From Piezodorus guildinii (taxonomy: Eukaryota; Arthropoda; Insecta; Hemiptera; Pentatomidae), in NCBI GenBank assembly GCA_023052935.1, contig CM041292.1:84239669-84303668 (forward strand): DNA of 64,000 bases, read 5' to 3'. The notes beneath the pieces were generated by a model. The model was not told the DNA's origin. It was given only the letters and a program-made list of their open reading frames with translations, and did not search any database. Made by a program: the position numbers and the translations under genes. Each line of letters begins with the position of its first letter. Position 1 is the stretch's first letter. Below are positions 23,403 to 34,691 of this stretch, piece by piece.

Positions 23403-26156
23403 CCAGTATATGTTTAATAAGTAATTGATACTTTTATATTGTCATGGGCGTATAATATCACGTAATAGAACACAGATTTCATCAACGTGAGGTAAATTTT
23501 AGTTACAATAACTATTATTAAATAGTTGTCACTTACAAAACTGAAGGATACAGAATTCATTGGTCAATAATGATGAATATTTTTTAATTTAATTTTATTT
23601 TTTTATCTTGAAATAATAACTCATAATAATTACGCTAAGGCCACTAATTAGCTTTAAATCTCTAAAAAATAAATAGAGAGATTGATCTATATATTTATCT
23701 CTCTCACCACATTAAAAAAACCTTTAATAAGAATTTATATTTAGATTATAAAACAAAAAATAAATAAATTGACGTAGATGGTGCATAATTTATGTATTAA
23801 TTATGAGGTAATCTTGTCAAAATATTTACGAATTTTAGAATTGAAAGAAAAATAAATAGTAACGCAGTCCTGTATAAATGCTTTTGGCTTATTATTTTCA
23901 ATAATGAACCTTTGTACACGGAAAAAAAAAAATCCGTTTGTCCTAATTAGTGTTCTCTCCGAGTGCTGTTTCATAGAGAATGAAATTTTCGACAAAATGA
24001 AAAAAGAATCATTGAAATTTTTTAACAACTAGCTGAGATATAGCGTATTGAAATCAGTAGTAGTTATATGAAATTATCCTTTGAATTTTTGCTTTTCATA
24101 TTACTCAATTGCCTATTAACAGCTATATAAACTGTTATACCCTAATATTCTTATTTGGAAATAATAAACCATTGTGTAATAATTTGCAGCGGTTTTTTTT
24201 TTCAAACACTGTTTTTTTAAATATATTTCTGGTAATAGGTATTTAAGTAAATATCTAAAACTTATAGTTATAAATTTTAGGCAAATATCTATTATTTATT
24301 AACTTTATCACCGATATACTACAGCAATGGTACTTGCGTAAGACATTTTAATAGTAGTTACCTATTCTTGACCACATTTTTATTAAGATCTGTCTTTCAT
24401 AAACGTCACATTGCGGACACACGGACATTAGCTAGCACGTAGGCTGTTAAGGGAATGTGAATTATTTCAGTGAGTTAGAAGGTTGTGAAACTGGGATAAT
24501 TTTAGGTGCATTGAAATAGACTATGTGTTGGTGGACCCCTTGTGGTGTGACCTAGTCTAGACATTAACGCTAGACCAGTTATAGTTTCTAACTTATTGTT
24601 CTCACTTATTTATTTTGCACTTTGCAATGTTTATGCTAAATTAATCACAAGAAAAACTTGGAGTAACTGTTAAAGCCATTGGCCCTGTGATTTATTTCAA
24701 CTATCAAAAAATTGTAAAATTTTAGGTTTTTATCAATTATAATTATAAAACTATTTCTTTGAAATCTAGTATATGAAAAAACAAAACGTTATATGTAGTA
24801 TATGTATCGTCCATGTTAATGATAGTGTTGAGTACCACTGAGTGTGCTTGCATAGATTATTAATATTTAAGCAGTTAAAGTCCTAAAGATAAACCTTAAA
24901 TAAAGATAAGTTATTTTAGCTTAAAATAGCCCTCAATAACGCAGGGCAAGTTTACAAGCTACAAGTCAGTGAATTCCCCAAACTGCTTGTAAACCCGTCG
25001 ATTCGATTGGTGTCTTTAAACTAAGATGGAAATGTAAATAAAATTTTATACATTTTCTCAGCCTGTAATTGGATATTCATGCAAAAAATAATTCCTTTAA
25101 TTATAATTAATAGATCTAACTATAATAATTTTATATTTTATTTATTATACTTTATATACTTTTATATATTACCTTTACACAGTTACCTTTACTTACAATT
25201 TTTTGTATTTCTATATCAATATTTTAAAAAGATACATATATATTATATAATTTACTGGCAACCATGTTTTTAAATTTCTTACATTAATGTTTCTGTTTTT
25301 ATTTTTTAATAAAAGTAAATATTATAGCAATTAACAGGTTGTTTAAAATATCATTTGTATATTAAACACATTAGAATTGCAAACAGAAACTTCAAATACT
25401 CCTTTAATATCGGTACTCCCACAGTTTGAAAGTTCTTGACCATCTCTGTCTCTGAAGCGTGTCTGAAATGATTGATGATTTAAATAAATTGTTAAACAAT
25501 ATATGTAATAATTTATTGGTCATCTTTATTTTTATTTCTATTAAATAAATGCAAATATTGAGCTCTGAATATGACGGAATGCTCCAGATCTCACTCCCGT
25601 CACATATGCTCTGATATTAAAAAAAAAATTATCATTAATATATAAAGACTAAATTAAATGAATTAACATATTTTATTTTCTGCTACATTCATTAAATTAT
25701 TTATCTGTTTTCTTGCTGTTTCTGTATAAATGATCGGCTGATTTTCAGATAAAAAAATATCTTGGTCATGATTAAGTGTAGGGATGGTAAAACAAATGTA
25801 AATAGATTTCATATTGCCTATTTTAATATTTTATCGCCTCTTTTCATGAATGTTATTTGAAGCGCCATTTTATAACTGCATTATGTCCAATTTTAGAACT
25901 TTTCATATTAACTTCACATGCGTATACTAAGTAGGTATTATCGGAATTGGTAATATCTTTAAAAATTCAATCAAGTCCAATACAGTATTGAATAGGCAAC
26001 AGAATAAAATGCTAGTCATTCGCCTCACAAAATGGAGAAAAAAATGAATCTCCGATTGGTTTAAAATATTTTGATAAACATGATTCATTTTAGATCACAC
26101 TTGCCAATTTCGCCATATAGTCACAGCTAAATTTATCAAAACTAATATATTTGTGG
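23403..26156. other. Non-coding AT-rich DNA with repeat F
   Basis: 24085-24240 is repeat F (CTATATAAACTGTTATACCC, then ATTTGGAAATAATAAACC). No exon, RNA gene or bounded element seen in the rest. Confidence 0.4.
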
Positions 26157-27607
26157 ATAGATAGATAGATAACTGTTTTTTTATTTCATTAAGCATATTA
26201 AAACAACAAAAACAAATATTACAAATATAAAAAACATTTGTAGAACTATGGTCTTTTAGACCGTCAGCCCGGAGCCGATCTGTAAAAGTTTTACAAAATT
26301 ATATAATAGTCAAACAGGTTACTTACTTATTCTATTCACCTTCTAACTGTATTAACTTATAAATAAAACGAGTTTTTTTTTTTATTATAATTCAATTCCT
26401 TAACAAGTCTATATCTATAAGGCCATGCTATTTTACAAAAATTGTATAAAGACACCCAGTTATCATCACTGAGACATTTTATCACATCATCAACTTTTAG
26501 AAAACTCTTTCCGAAACATTTTTTTCTGATTTCAGACAGAATCGGACATGCAGCCAGGAAATGAAATGTATTTTTTATATGTTGTATTTTTACACTACTA
26601 TTTGAATAAAATCTGTTGTAGTTGAGATAAAGAAGTTCACATCTAACGTTGAATGTCCATTTAACCCCATTAAAGTTCATCATCAAGATAATGTGATCCA
26701 TAATCATAATTTAAGTTTGTATACACATTTTGTACATATTTTAATCTGTAAATTTCTGTTAACGATACTCTAAATTCCTGTAGGATTAAATCCGATTTAT
26801 TTTTATGTCAAGTGTAATGTCTATGTCAATATTATGTTTTTCGGCTATTTCTCTTAAATCCCTTATTCAGCATACCTTTTTTTTAACAACTTCATTATTT
26901 AATAAATGTGGTAGCCTATTTTTTGTCAGGTTTTTAACTTTAATAATATAATTATGCTGTATTTTTAAGGTTTCTATAAACTTTGGGACTATTTTGGTTT
27001 CTAAATGTATTAAGTAGGACGGGGTGGCTTGCGGTAAGCTAAATAATTTCTTAATGAAGTAATACAGAAGTTTTTCACATTCAATATATTTTTTACTTCC
27101 CCATGCTTCGGCACCATATCCTATGAATGATTTAAAAACAGCATTGAATACTTGAAATTTAGATTTATAGGATATGCTATTGTTTAGTTTTTTTTTTTTT
27201 TTTTTTTATTCGTATATATTACAATTTGTCATAATAGACAATAATAATAGTGCTACAGGATCTAATTTATACAATATTTACAATATAAACAAAAGGAAAG
27301 TCAAATTACATAAAATAAAATCAAATTAAATAAACGTATACAATAACAAAATTAAGTAGACAAAATAAATAGAAATAAATGAAGTTAATTGTTTAGTAGT
27401 AAATTTTTCCATATGGAGTTTATTGATATTTTAGCTTATGATAGCTTCTGCTGCAAATGTTTTTTTAATTATTATGTAGGTGTAAGAACAACACCCAAAT
27501 ATTTATATTCGTTTACTACCTCTATTGCTTGCATCTTGAAAAACCATTTTTCGTTTCGGCTTCGTTTACCTCCACCATTTCTGAAAATTACTATTTTGGA
27601 TTTATAA
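26157..27607 (-). pseudogene. Non-LTR retrotransposon C-terminal region (interrupted)
   Basis: Read on the minus strand from 27607: KSKIVIFRNGGGKRSRNEKW and EYKYLGVVLTPT (the post-palm Y-L-G block). After an inserted segment comes YGAEAWGSKKYIECEKL, then ETKIVPKFIETLK, and finally a 116-aa frame (26707-26357) with KNTFHFLAACPILSEIRKKC, the usual C-terminal block ahead of the stop. The 3' UTR runs to a (GATA)n-type simple tail at 26157-26172. Stops and frame changes are present. The clade is not assigned. Confidence 0.75.
27179..27397 (-). mobile_element. Nested retro-insertion with 10-bp target duplication
   Basis: ATTGTTTAGT occurs at 27179-27188 and again at 27388-27397, enclosing 199 bp that begin with about 20 T (a poly(A) tail on the minus strand). 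It splits the LINE frame of 26157-27607. The inserted DNA has no frame and no tRNA-like boxes that I can see, so it may be a short LINE 3' end or a SINE. Confidence 0.75.
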
Positions 27608-28496
27608 TTTATATATTTTGATTAATGATATAAAATATACTGTTAGGAATCCTTCAATTACTTATTATTTATTATAAAAAAACAAAAACAAAAAAAACGG
27701 CGTTTCGAATGTTAGTTAACATCACCAGGCTGCTATTATGTTACATCCTCAGTTCATTACTTTCTTAGAAAAACATTGAGCTATATTTATTTATTTATTT
27801 TAGATTTAGGTGCCGTGTACCACAACATTAGGTTAGAGGCACCGTTCGTTGCATTAATTACAACTTATTGTATAAATTAATCTTTTTGATGAATTCTATA
27901 ACTTTATTGAGCTATAAATTATTCACAGATAATTAGTTATCTTACTTATTGTTTAATATTAACGATTTCTCTAATTTACTATGTTATTTCCAAATTTTGT
28001 ATCTATTATTTATAATCTCCTCTATTAATTCATCTATAGTTCATGGAAGTTTTATTAATTAATATTTTCATTCTGTTGTTTATCTTTATTTGAAATTACA
28101 TGTGGCACGTGTCCAGGTCGAAAATTTCTGTTTTTATTGTACATAATATTATTGTTTGAGTTTTAAACTAAGTAAAATCATTAATAATCCTAATGCCTAA
28201 TTAAAACCTGGTAAATGGTTTGAAGGTAATATGGAATTAATTTTAATGTCACCCATTTAGTCTTATCTTATCTAAAACATAATTCGTTGATATATTAATT
28301 AAGAAATTGAGTAAGCAGGCTCATTCCGATTCAATTTTAATAAATATACATTGCCAATATTTATTATAAATATTAGTTTTTTTTCTGATACAATTCATCA
28401 AGATGTCCACTTTTTTTTACTTTTTACTACTCTATTCATGCCACCAAACAATTTAATCTGCATACTTACATAATACCAATAAATATGAGTAATAAT

Positions 28497-28544
<48 letters not shown>

Positions 28545-29387
28545 GATAAATTGATGGCTTAATATTTCCCCATGTTTAGCAATAAACTTATTGAGATCAC
28601 ATTTTTCGTTTTAATTTGGTTATAAGGTCTTATAACTGGAAGAATTGATAGATAGCTGTCTTAGAAGAATTGATATTGACAAGGAGAAAAATGTTGAGTC
28701 AATAACTTTATGAGCATCATTCACGAGAGGTGGCAGCCTTTCAATTCAGAAATGTGATATGTCAGCCGTATTAGTTTTGTATTATTCTCTTGAGCAATAT
28801 TGACTAATAGATAACTACTTCATATAATTTTGCAATTTAACAAAGAAGCATAGCTCAAAATATTGCATGTTTCGTAAAAAACCTGCAAATTATTATACAA
28901 AGGTTTATTATTTCCAAATAACTGTTTATATGGCGGTAAAAAGGCAATTAACTAATATGAAAAGCAATTAATAATCCAGAGGTAAATGTTATATCACTAA
29001 TGCTAATTTCAAAACGCAATATGGTTCTGAACCAATTTTAATTATTCTCTTTTTGATTTTGTAGAAAATTTAATTCTCTACGACATAGCACTAAGGACTA
29101 AAAAAAATTATAACTGAGTAATTGAATTGAATCACTTATAATCCGCTGCCATTTTAAAAATCACCAAATGATATCAACGTCTAGGTGTTAGGATTATGCT
29201 TGCATGCCCTAGTACTTTGTGACGTATTAAAAAAAAAAAAAAAAATCGGTCCAGTAGTCTCGAAGAAATCCAGCAGACAGTGGACAAACGGATTTTTACT
29301 ACGCATCTTGAAATGTAAGCCATGCCATCAAATTCGGAGGGGAGGGCGGAGAGGGTGTATAAATTAAAAGATTTTTTTTTTTTTACA
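27608..29387. other. Non-coding DNA; hairpin motif, A43 tract, repeat F
   Basis: 27728-27702 on the minus strand reads CTGGTGATGTTAACTAACAT followed by TCGAAACG, a stem (ATGTTA/TAACAT) framed like the hairpin at 10470. A43 at 28499-28541. 28860-28980 is an inverted copy of repeat F. No gene. Confidence 0.45.
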
Positions 29388-29963
29388 TTTGCTTAGACCC
29401 TCACACAAGACTGAACCGATAAAAAACTACTTGAGGATACCGATTACTACATCACTTACTAGACAAACGTTCAAAACTCTCTGTATATTACAAAAGATTC
29501 ATTTACATCACTATTATAAGACCTATTTGGACATATGGAATTGAGCTTTGGATCTCTACTAAACGATCTAATTCCTCCTGCATCCAATCCTTACAATCCA
29601 AAATCCTTCATAAAATCCTGAATGGCCCTTATTTTGTCACAAATCAACTCCTCCATCATGATCTCAACATCCCATTTGTTGCAGACATATCCCGTGATGG
29701 ATACACCTCTTTCCATTATAAACTCCCTGCCCACTTAAACCCACTTGTCCGTAGTTTATCGTCCTTAGATATACTTGATAACCCTCCGAGGCGATCGAAA
29801 AGAAGGTGGTCTCGGGACCTACTGCCTTACAATAGTTAGTGAAGTGCTACCAATGAGTAGTTCATCCTCAAGAAATTTTCATTACTTATCTTCATACGAT
29901 ATATTTACTCATTGTGTTTTTCAACAAAGTTATAAATTACTATAAATAAAATAAAATAAATAT
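29388..29963 (+). pseudogene. Jockey-like LINE, 3' fragment
   Basis: Begins at the sequence for PHTRLKR (CCTCACACAAGACTGAACCG) and continues through the RPIWTYGIELW and HKILNGPYFVTNQ-like segments to the shared 3' UTR and an A-rich tail. Stops break it. It starts at almost the same point of the element as the copy at 32396. Confidence 0.75.
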
Positions 29964-30849
29964 AATTTCTTTGGTCGATTACAAATTTTCAAAATAATAA
30001 TCCAATATGTATGTAATTTAACACAGCAGAATAAATAAATATTGTGTCACTGTCAAACTCAAAGCAAATCAAAACATTAGACACACAATGCTCTACCGGT
30101 TGAGCGGGGTGACTTCATAATGACATACTCTATACTACGTACTACGTATTAAGTAAAAACTCTGTCCAAATGCGCTCACACATCTATTGCCACTTGTAAG
30201 GGAGGAAGGTGTTACCCATTATTTTAGTGCAATTTATTTTTAAATCGGCACTACCACCCATGACAAGCAGCAATTCCTTCCCCCTACCTAACAAATATCT
30301 TGGTCTTTCCCTTTTTATCGTTCCGTAGAGACGTTCTATAATGAGTTTTCAAAAAAAAACTCTAGACTCACACCCGCCACATGCCCTGCCTATCTTAATT
30401 TTTATACACTAAACAACATTCATATCCTTGAATGCGTCGTAAATTTCCCAGTTAAAACATCTCCTCCACATTCCAGACTAAAACTTCTCGAAATATCTCA
30501 AGGATTCCCAACCAAAACACAAGGAAGTTTCGTTCACTATTTATTCTTCTGTAGTGTTGCGGTCATCAGTTGTGTATAGTGAGAAGGTTATTGTAAAAAA
30601 TATAACTTAAAAGCTATGTGTTTTGCTTGTTCTATAACAATACATCTTTTAATGAGGTGTAAAAAAAAAGAAAGGAACATTTTATCAAATTCTATATATC
30701 TAAGGACTCTGAATATTTCAATCCTTTTAAACACTTACCTTAATACCCTTATTAGCGGTGTGTGCTTAAAAACTGTAGAAGGGCTTCGGGCGACCATTAA
30801 TGTATATTGATGAGGTTCTGTAGCAAGCTGTTGATTTAAATACTTAAAA
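29964..30849. other. Non-coding or unrecognised
   Basis: Around 30370-30560 the plus strand stays open for several stretches, but I recognise no motif. No RNA gene seen. Confidence 0.3.
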
Positions 30850-31663
30850 ATTCCACTTCGATTATGGCTGTCTGGTGTTTGGCGGACTGTCCGAGATGCT
30901 TGAGATGAGACTGAAGAGATTAATGAACTGTTTTATTAGAATCATCTTCGAAATCCCTCGGCGCTCTCATGTCTCAGCCTGGTATGCCGAGTTGAAGTGG
31001 CTTTACCCTAAATTCCGACGGCAATACTTCCTAGGAACTTACCTCTACCAATCCTTCAAAACCAAAAACCTCTCTATATTTACAATTTGTTTACCCCACT
31101 CTTCTCTGTCCACTCCATCAACACAAGATCCCAACCCTTGAACCTGCTCATTCCATCCCACAGAACTACTTCCTTTAAGAGATCTTTCGTCATACGTGCA
31201 TCCTCATTTTGGAATTCCTTGCCCAAGTCGATTCGTACTTACCAATCCTTAACTTCCTTCAAACATCACCTATTTATCCATCTCCTCGAACATCAATCTG
31301 CCGTGCCTTTATAAACCTAACTATCTGGCCTCTTTTTTTTTTATCTCAATTTTATTTATTTATTTATGTTTGTTTTGTTTTGTTTTAATATATTTTATTA
31401 TTTGGATTTATTTACGGTTGTAATATGACTTTGTGCTTGTATATATGTGTGTAAATGTGTGTGTGTGTGCGTGTGTTGTGTGTTTTGTATATATTTATAT
31501 ATATGCAGATCCATATATATCATAATGTGTAATCCATAAAATGCTGTATATAATCTGATAAATTCTACATAGCCAGAAGTAAAATCTTATATTGTACATT
31601 TATATTATTCTTAGGGGACTAGCTGTCCCAGAATAAAATTTCTTTTCATTTCATTTCATTTCA
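30850..31663 (+). pseudogene. CR1/L2-like LINE C-terminus and 3' UTR
   Basis: Two overlapping plus-strand frames (30875-31141 and 31087-31314) carry the C-terminal hallmark: RLMNCFIRIIFEIPRRSHVS, then LIPSHRTTSFKRSFVIRASS, FWNSLPKSIRTYQSLTSFK and a stop. A frame change separates them. The 3' UTR ends in AATAAAATTTC with a (TTTCA)n tail at about 31643-31663. A second copy is at 52555-53427. Confidence 0.75.
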
Positions 31664-31668
31664 AATTT

Positions 31669-31688
31669 GTCCAGAAGTACTTCTGGAC
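31669..31688. repeat. Perfect 20-bp palindrome
   Basis: GTCCAGAAGTACTTCTGGAC, directly between the CR1-like tail and the mariner remnant. It may be a remnant end of one of them. Confidence 0.6.
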
Positions 31689-31739
31689 TTTTCAGGGAGT
31701 GCTTAAAGATACTGTTAATAGCTACTTTTCATAGGAAAA

Positions 31740-32395
31740 ATGAAAAAGATACAGTAGACTTGTCCCACATAAGCTTACTCCTCAGCAATCAGCGAAGAGG
31801 TTAGACATTTATGAACATTTACTCAAAAATCCTTCTAATATGAAATTTTACAGGAACATTGTCACCTGTGGTGGGAAGTCGGTTTACTGGTGAAATCTGA
31901 AACGTTTCTGCAAAACGTCAGAACTTCCGACTGCTTGTTGCAAGGGAAAAATTTGTATATTTTGGAATTTTTAAGGTGATATTCATCACGAATTATTTTA
32001 TGGTGGATGCTCTGTGGATTCTGAACCCAACTAAAAGCAACTGGAAATATGTTACACGATGTTCTCGGAGCGTTATTCTGCTTTGATCAACCGAAAAGGA
32101 TTTTTATTCCTAGTCTTCACACTTCCCGTTGAACCAAAGAAATGTTTAAAGAACTTCATGAGTTAGAACACCTGTCAAATTCAGAATATAGTCGAGGCCT
32201 CTCACCGTCGAACTACTACTTGTATCGATCCATGACCCATTTTCTGGAAGGGAAAAAAAATTGATAATTTTCCTGAAGTTCGAATTTCGAACCAAGAGTT
32301 ATTGGACAGTCATCCTAAAAAATGGTATCAAACAATCGGTTCGCAGATTACGATAGATAACAATGGACTATACTTTGCGTATTATTGTATTTCAT
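31740..32395 (+). pseudogene. mariner transposase remnant
   Basis: Degraded plus-strand frames follow the mariner transposase order: LSNQRRG, then an IVTCDEKW-like segment around 31860-31880, SALINRKGFLFL near 32074-32110 (the P-A-L-I-N-R-K-G block before the second aspartate), and a decayed YSPDLAPSDYHLF-equivalent near 32190-32245. It ends near the final W-x-x-x-I-x-N-N-G-x-Y-F block at 32345-32375. The family needs three aspartates (DD34D) and I cannot find all of them intact. Terminal repeats are not visible, and a Jockey fragment abuts the 3' side. Confidence 0.7.
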
Positions 32396-32937
32396 TTCTA
32401 AGACCTCATACAAGACTGAAACGACAAGAAACCGCACGACGTTTTCAACTACTTTAACACTTTCTAGACACACGTTCTAGTCTTCCACTCAACTATAGAA
32501 GACTCATTTACATGGCTATCATAAGGCCGGTATGGACTAAGTAGAGCTTTAGGGCTCTACTGAACCATCGAATTCTCCCCTTATCCAATCCCTACAATCA
32601 AAAATCCTCAATGCTCCTTACTTTGTCACAAATAAACTCATCCATAGATCTTAATGTTCCGTATGGTGCTGATTTGGTCCGATCTAGATACCATTCCTTT
32701 CGTGACAGAATCCATTCCCACCCTAATCCTCTAGTTTTAATCCTTTCTTCCTCTTCAGTTCTTGACAATCCTCCGAGACGTCTGGAAAGGAGTTAGCCCC
32801 AAGACCTAGTTTAAAATATTTTCACAGTGCTTTCATTGGGAAGCTTGTTTCATGCCTTTTTATATTTCACTCCAATTTACTTGTTTTATTCCATTATACA
32901 GTAGTAAATTCCAATAAATAAATTTTAAAAACTAAAA
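32396..32937 (+). pseudogene. Jockey-like LINE, 3' fragment
   Basis: Starts CTAAGACCTCATACAAGACTG. It carries the KRQET and YKRLIYM-AIIRPVW-like segments, then a DLNVPYGADLVRSRYHSF frame at 32611-32796, and the common 3' UTR to about 32937. Deletions remove part of the WGSTKPSN region. Confidence 0.75.
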
Positions 32938-33174
32938 TAATTTCTAAGAAATAATAACAAAAATATTTAGTTGAAAAATACATTTTTAAAAAATGTTTAA
33001 TACACCCCATTATTATTGTAAATAAGGTCTCTGTTCAATCGGATTTTCGTCTGACAAGAGAATAGATGTTAAGAGAGTCATGTTTATATCTCGTAATAGC
33101 ATTGGTTAGCAAAAAGTCTTTTTATTGCAATCTCAGCGATGGGCCTCATTAATTTACGAAAATCCGATAGCTGA

Positions 33175-33329
33175 CAAAGATCGCGCACCCACTCAAAGAC
33201 AGGCCTAGGAAGCGAGAGGAGGATATCGACCAGTAGAGCGCGCAGGCTGACCCACAGTCAGCGCCCGGCCGCCCACGCAGCTCCACCTCTCGCGCCATGT
33301 CTTCGAAGCTCTCTAGTAGCTAGCTCGCG
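33175..33329 (+). promoter_or_regulatory. CpG-rich island, putative promoter and 5' UTR of the SLC36-type gene
   Basis: 44 of 60 bases are G or C in 33241-33300, with seven CpG dinucleotides there, in a window that is otherwise strongly AT-rich. The island ends at a downstream ATG with a splice donor. An upstream ATG at 33297 opens a 9-codon frame (MSSKLSSS then TAG) that would act as a short upstream ORF. That the island is the promoter of the transporter is inference. Confidence 0.5.
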
Positions 33330-33339
33330 ATGGAGTCAG
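33330..33339 (+). CDS. Putative exon 1 of SLC36-type transporter (start codon)
   Basis: ATG GAG TCA G followed by GTATAT at 33340. The partial codon G joins in phase with AA at the start of the exon at 56196, whose frame is open upstream of its own internal ATG right to the acceptor. The predicted N-terminus is MESESEVKQAMEKGDIGLGE. Support is the CpG island, a CAG/GTA donor and a matching intron phase (one in three by chance). Against it: the 22.9-kb intron and the lack of transcript data. If wrong, translation may start at the internal ATG at 56216. Confidence 0.5.
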
Positions 33340-34471
33340 GTATATATTTGTCAGTCTTAGTAGCATCTTATCTGGAAGATCAACAATCAGATCCAAAAAT
33401 ACACATATAGAGAGTTTTCATAGTTATTTATTTTTGTTTCATTGATAAAAGTTACAGGTAATCTTGTACGAAACATCATGGAATCTTAAGTCTAAACCAT
33501 AATGAGCATTAATTAACCGATTAATAAATACGCTCTCTCAAAATCTTGTAGTAAAACCGGAATGAAAAAGACAAACCCTAGTGTAAACATTGAGCCAGGG
33601 ATGAATGACAAGCCATCGATTGATATAAGAGCTTGCTTACCTTCTTTAAGAACTTTACCAGATTTGTAATTTTCCATTGAGCAACAAGCTTTAAACGTTT
33701 AAGAAAAGTTCGTGAATTGATTGAATAATTTTAATATATGATTAGTAGATACATTTTACCATATTTTCAATATGAAGACAAAAGTTTTGTACCAGTACGA
33801 ATATTTCAGGAAACTATTTGATATGATAATGTTCATTAAAAAAAAAAAAAAAAATAGATAATATAAATTATATTTTACTGAAGAGAATAACTTTGATTAC
33901 GATTACTTTGTTTATGTTGGGCAAAAACATGGTAGTATTTTAAATTATATTGTACTCTTACAAACATAATTTGTTTCTTATCATAAGATGAAAAAAAAAT
34001 TACCCCTTCAAATTTTATCGTTTTAAAATGTTAGATGACTTTAAGAAAGTAATAAAGAATGTTTGAAATATACAAGTCAGGAATTCAAAGGAAAATAAGT
34101 ATTGGTCTATGAAAACCAATTCCATTCTACGTGTATACGTTCTAGGCAGTCAAAAGCCAGTTCTAAACCTCTACAAAAGAAACTTAAAAGAAATTAAAGG
34201 TTAAAGAAAGGAGAAGTTTTACTTCAAGTATTGTTTCCTTAGTTGTCCAATAGGAAGCTTGGTAAAAGATTCGAGAGTATACTGAAATTATAAAATAAAA
34301 TAGAAAAAAAAGTTTGCCTCTGTAACAGGTCCATATTAATCCCAACCAATTTATTTTAAGAAAAAGCGAAATAAATGTTGAAACTTAAATACTCTAAATA
34401 GTTTATGATGGATTTTTTTCTATATAAAAATATATTTAATATTGAATAGCTGATCCCGTAATAAATATAAA
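33340..34471. other. Putative intron 1, proximal part
   Basis: AT-rich with an A-run at about 33839-33854. No gene, RNA or bounded repeat seen. Confidence 0.4.
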
Positions 34472-34567
34472 GGACGAGATGGTTCGGGTGGCGGTCATAA
34501 AAAATAGAAAATTGTGTAAAACTATTTATCAAACAACGTTTTGACCAACATTATGGGTCTGAATCAG
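34472..34567 (+). repeat. MITE family C, one end
   Basis: GGACGAGATGGTTCGGGTGG is homologous to the termini of 10401-10629. 34538-34567 keeps a decayed form of its hairpin (GACC / GGTC stem, GAATCAG and GTTTTG). The opposite terminus was not found, and a (TA)n tract (34645-34690) follows. Confidence 0.6.
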
Positions 34568-34569
34568 AA

Positions 34570-34638
34570 ATAAAAAATAATAAGATACGATGTAGGTATT
34601 TAATAAATAAATGACTATTAAAAATTAACAAGTTAAAA

Positions 34639-34691
<53 letters not shown>

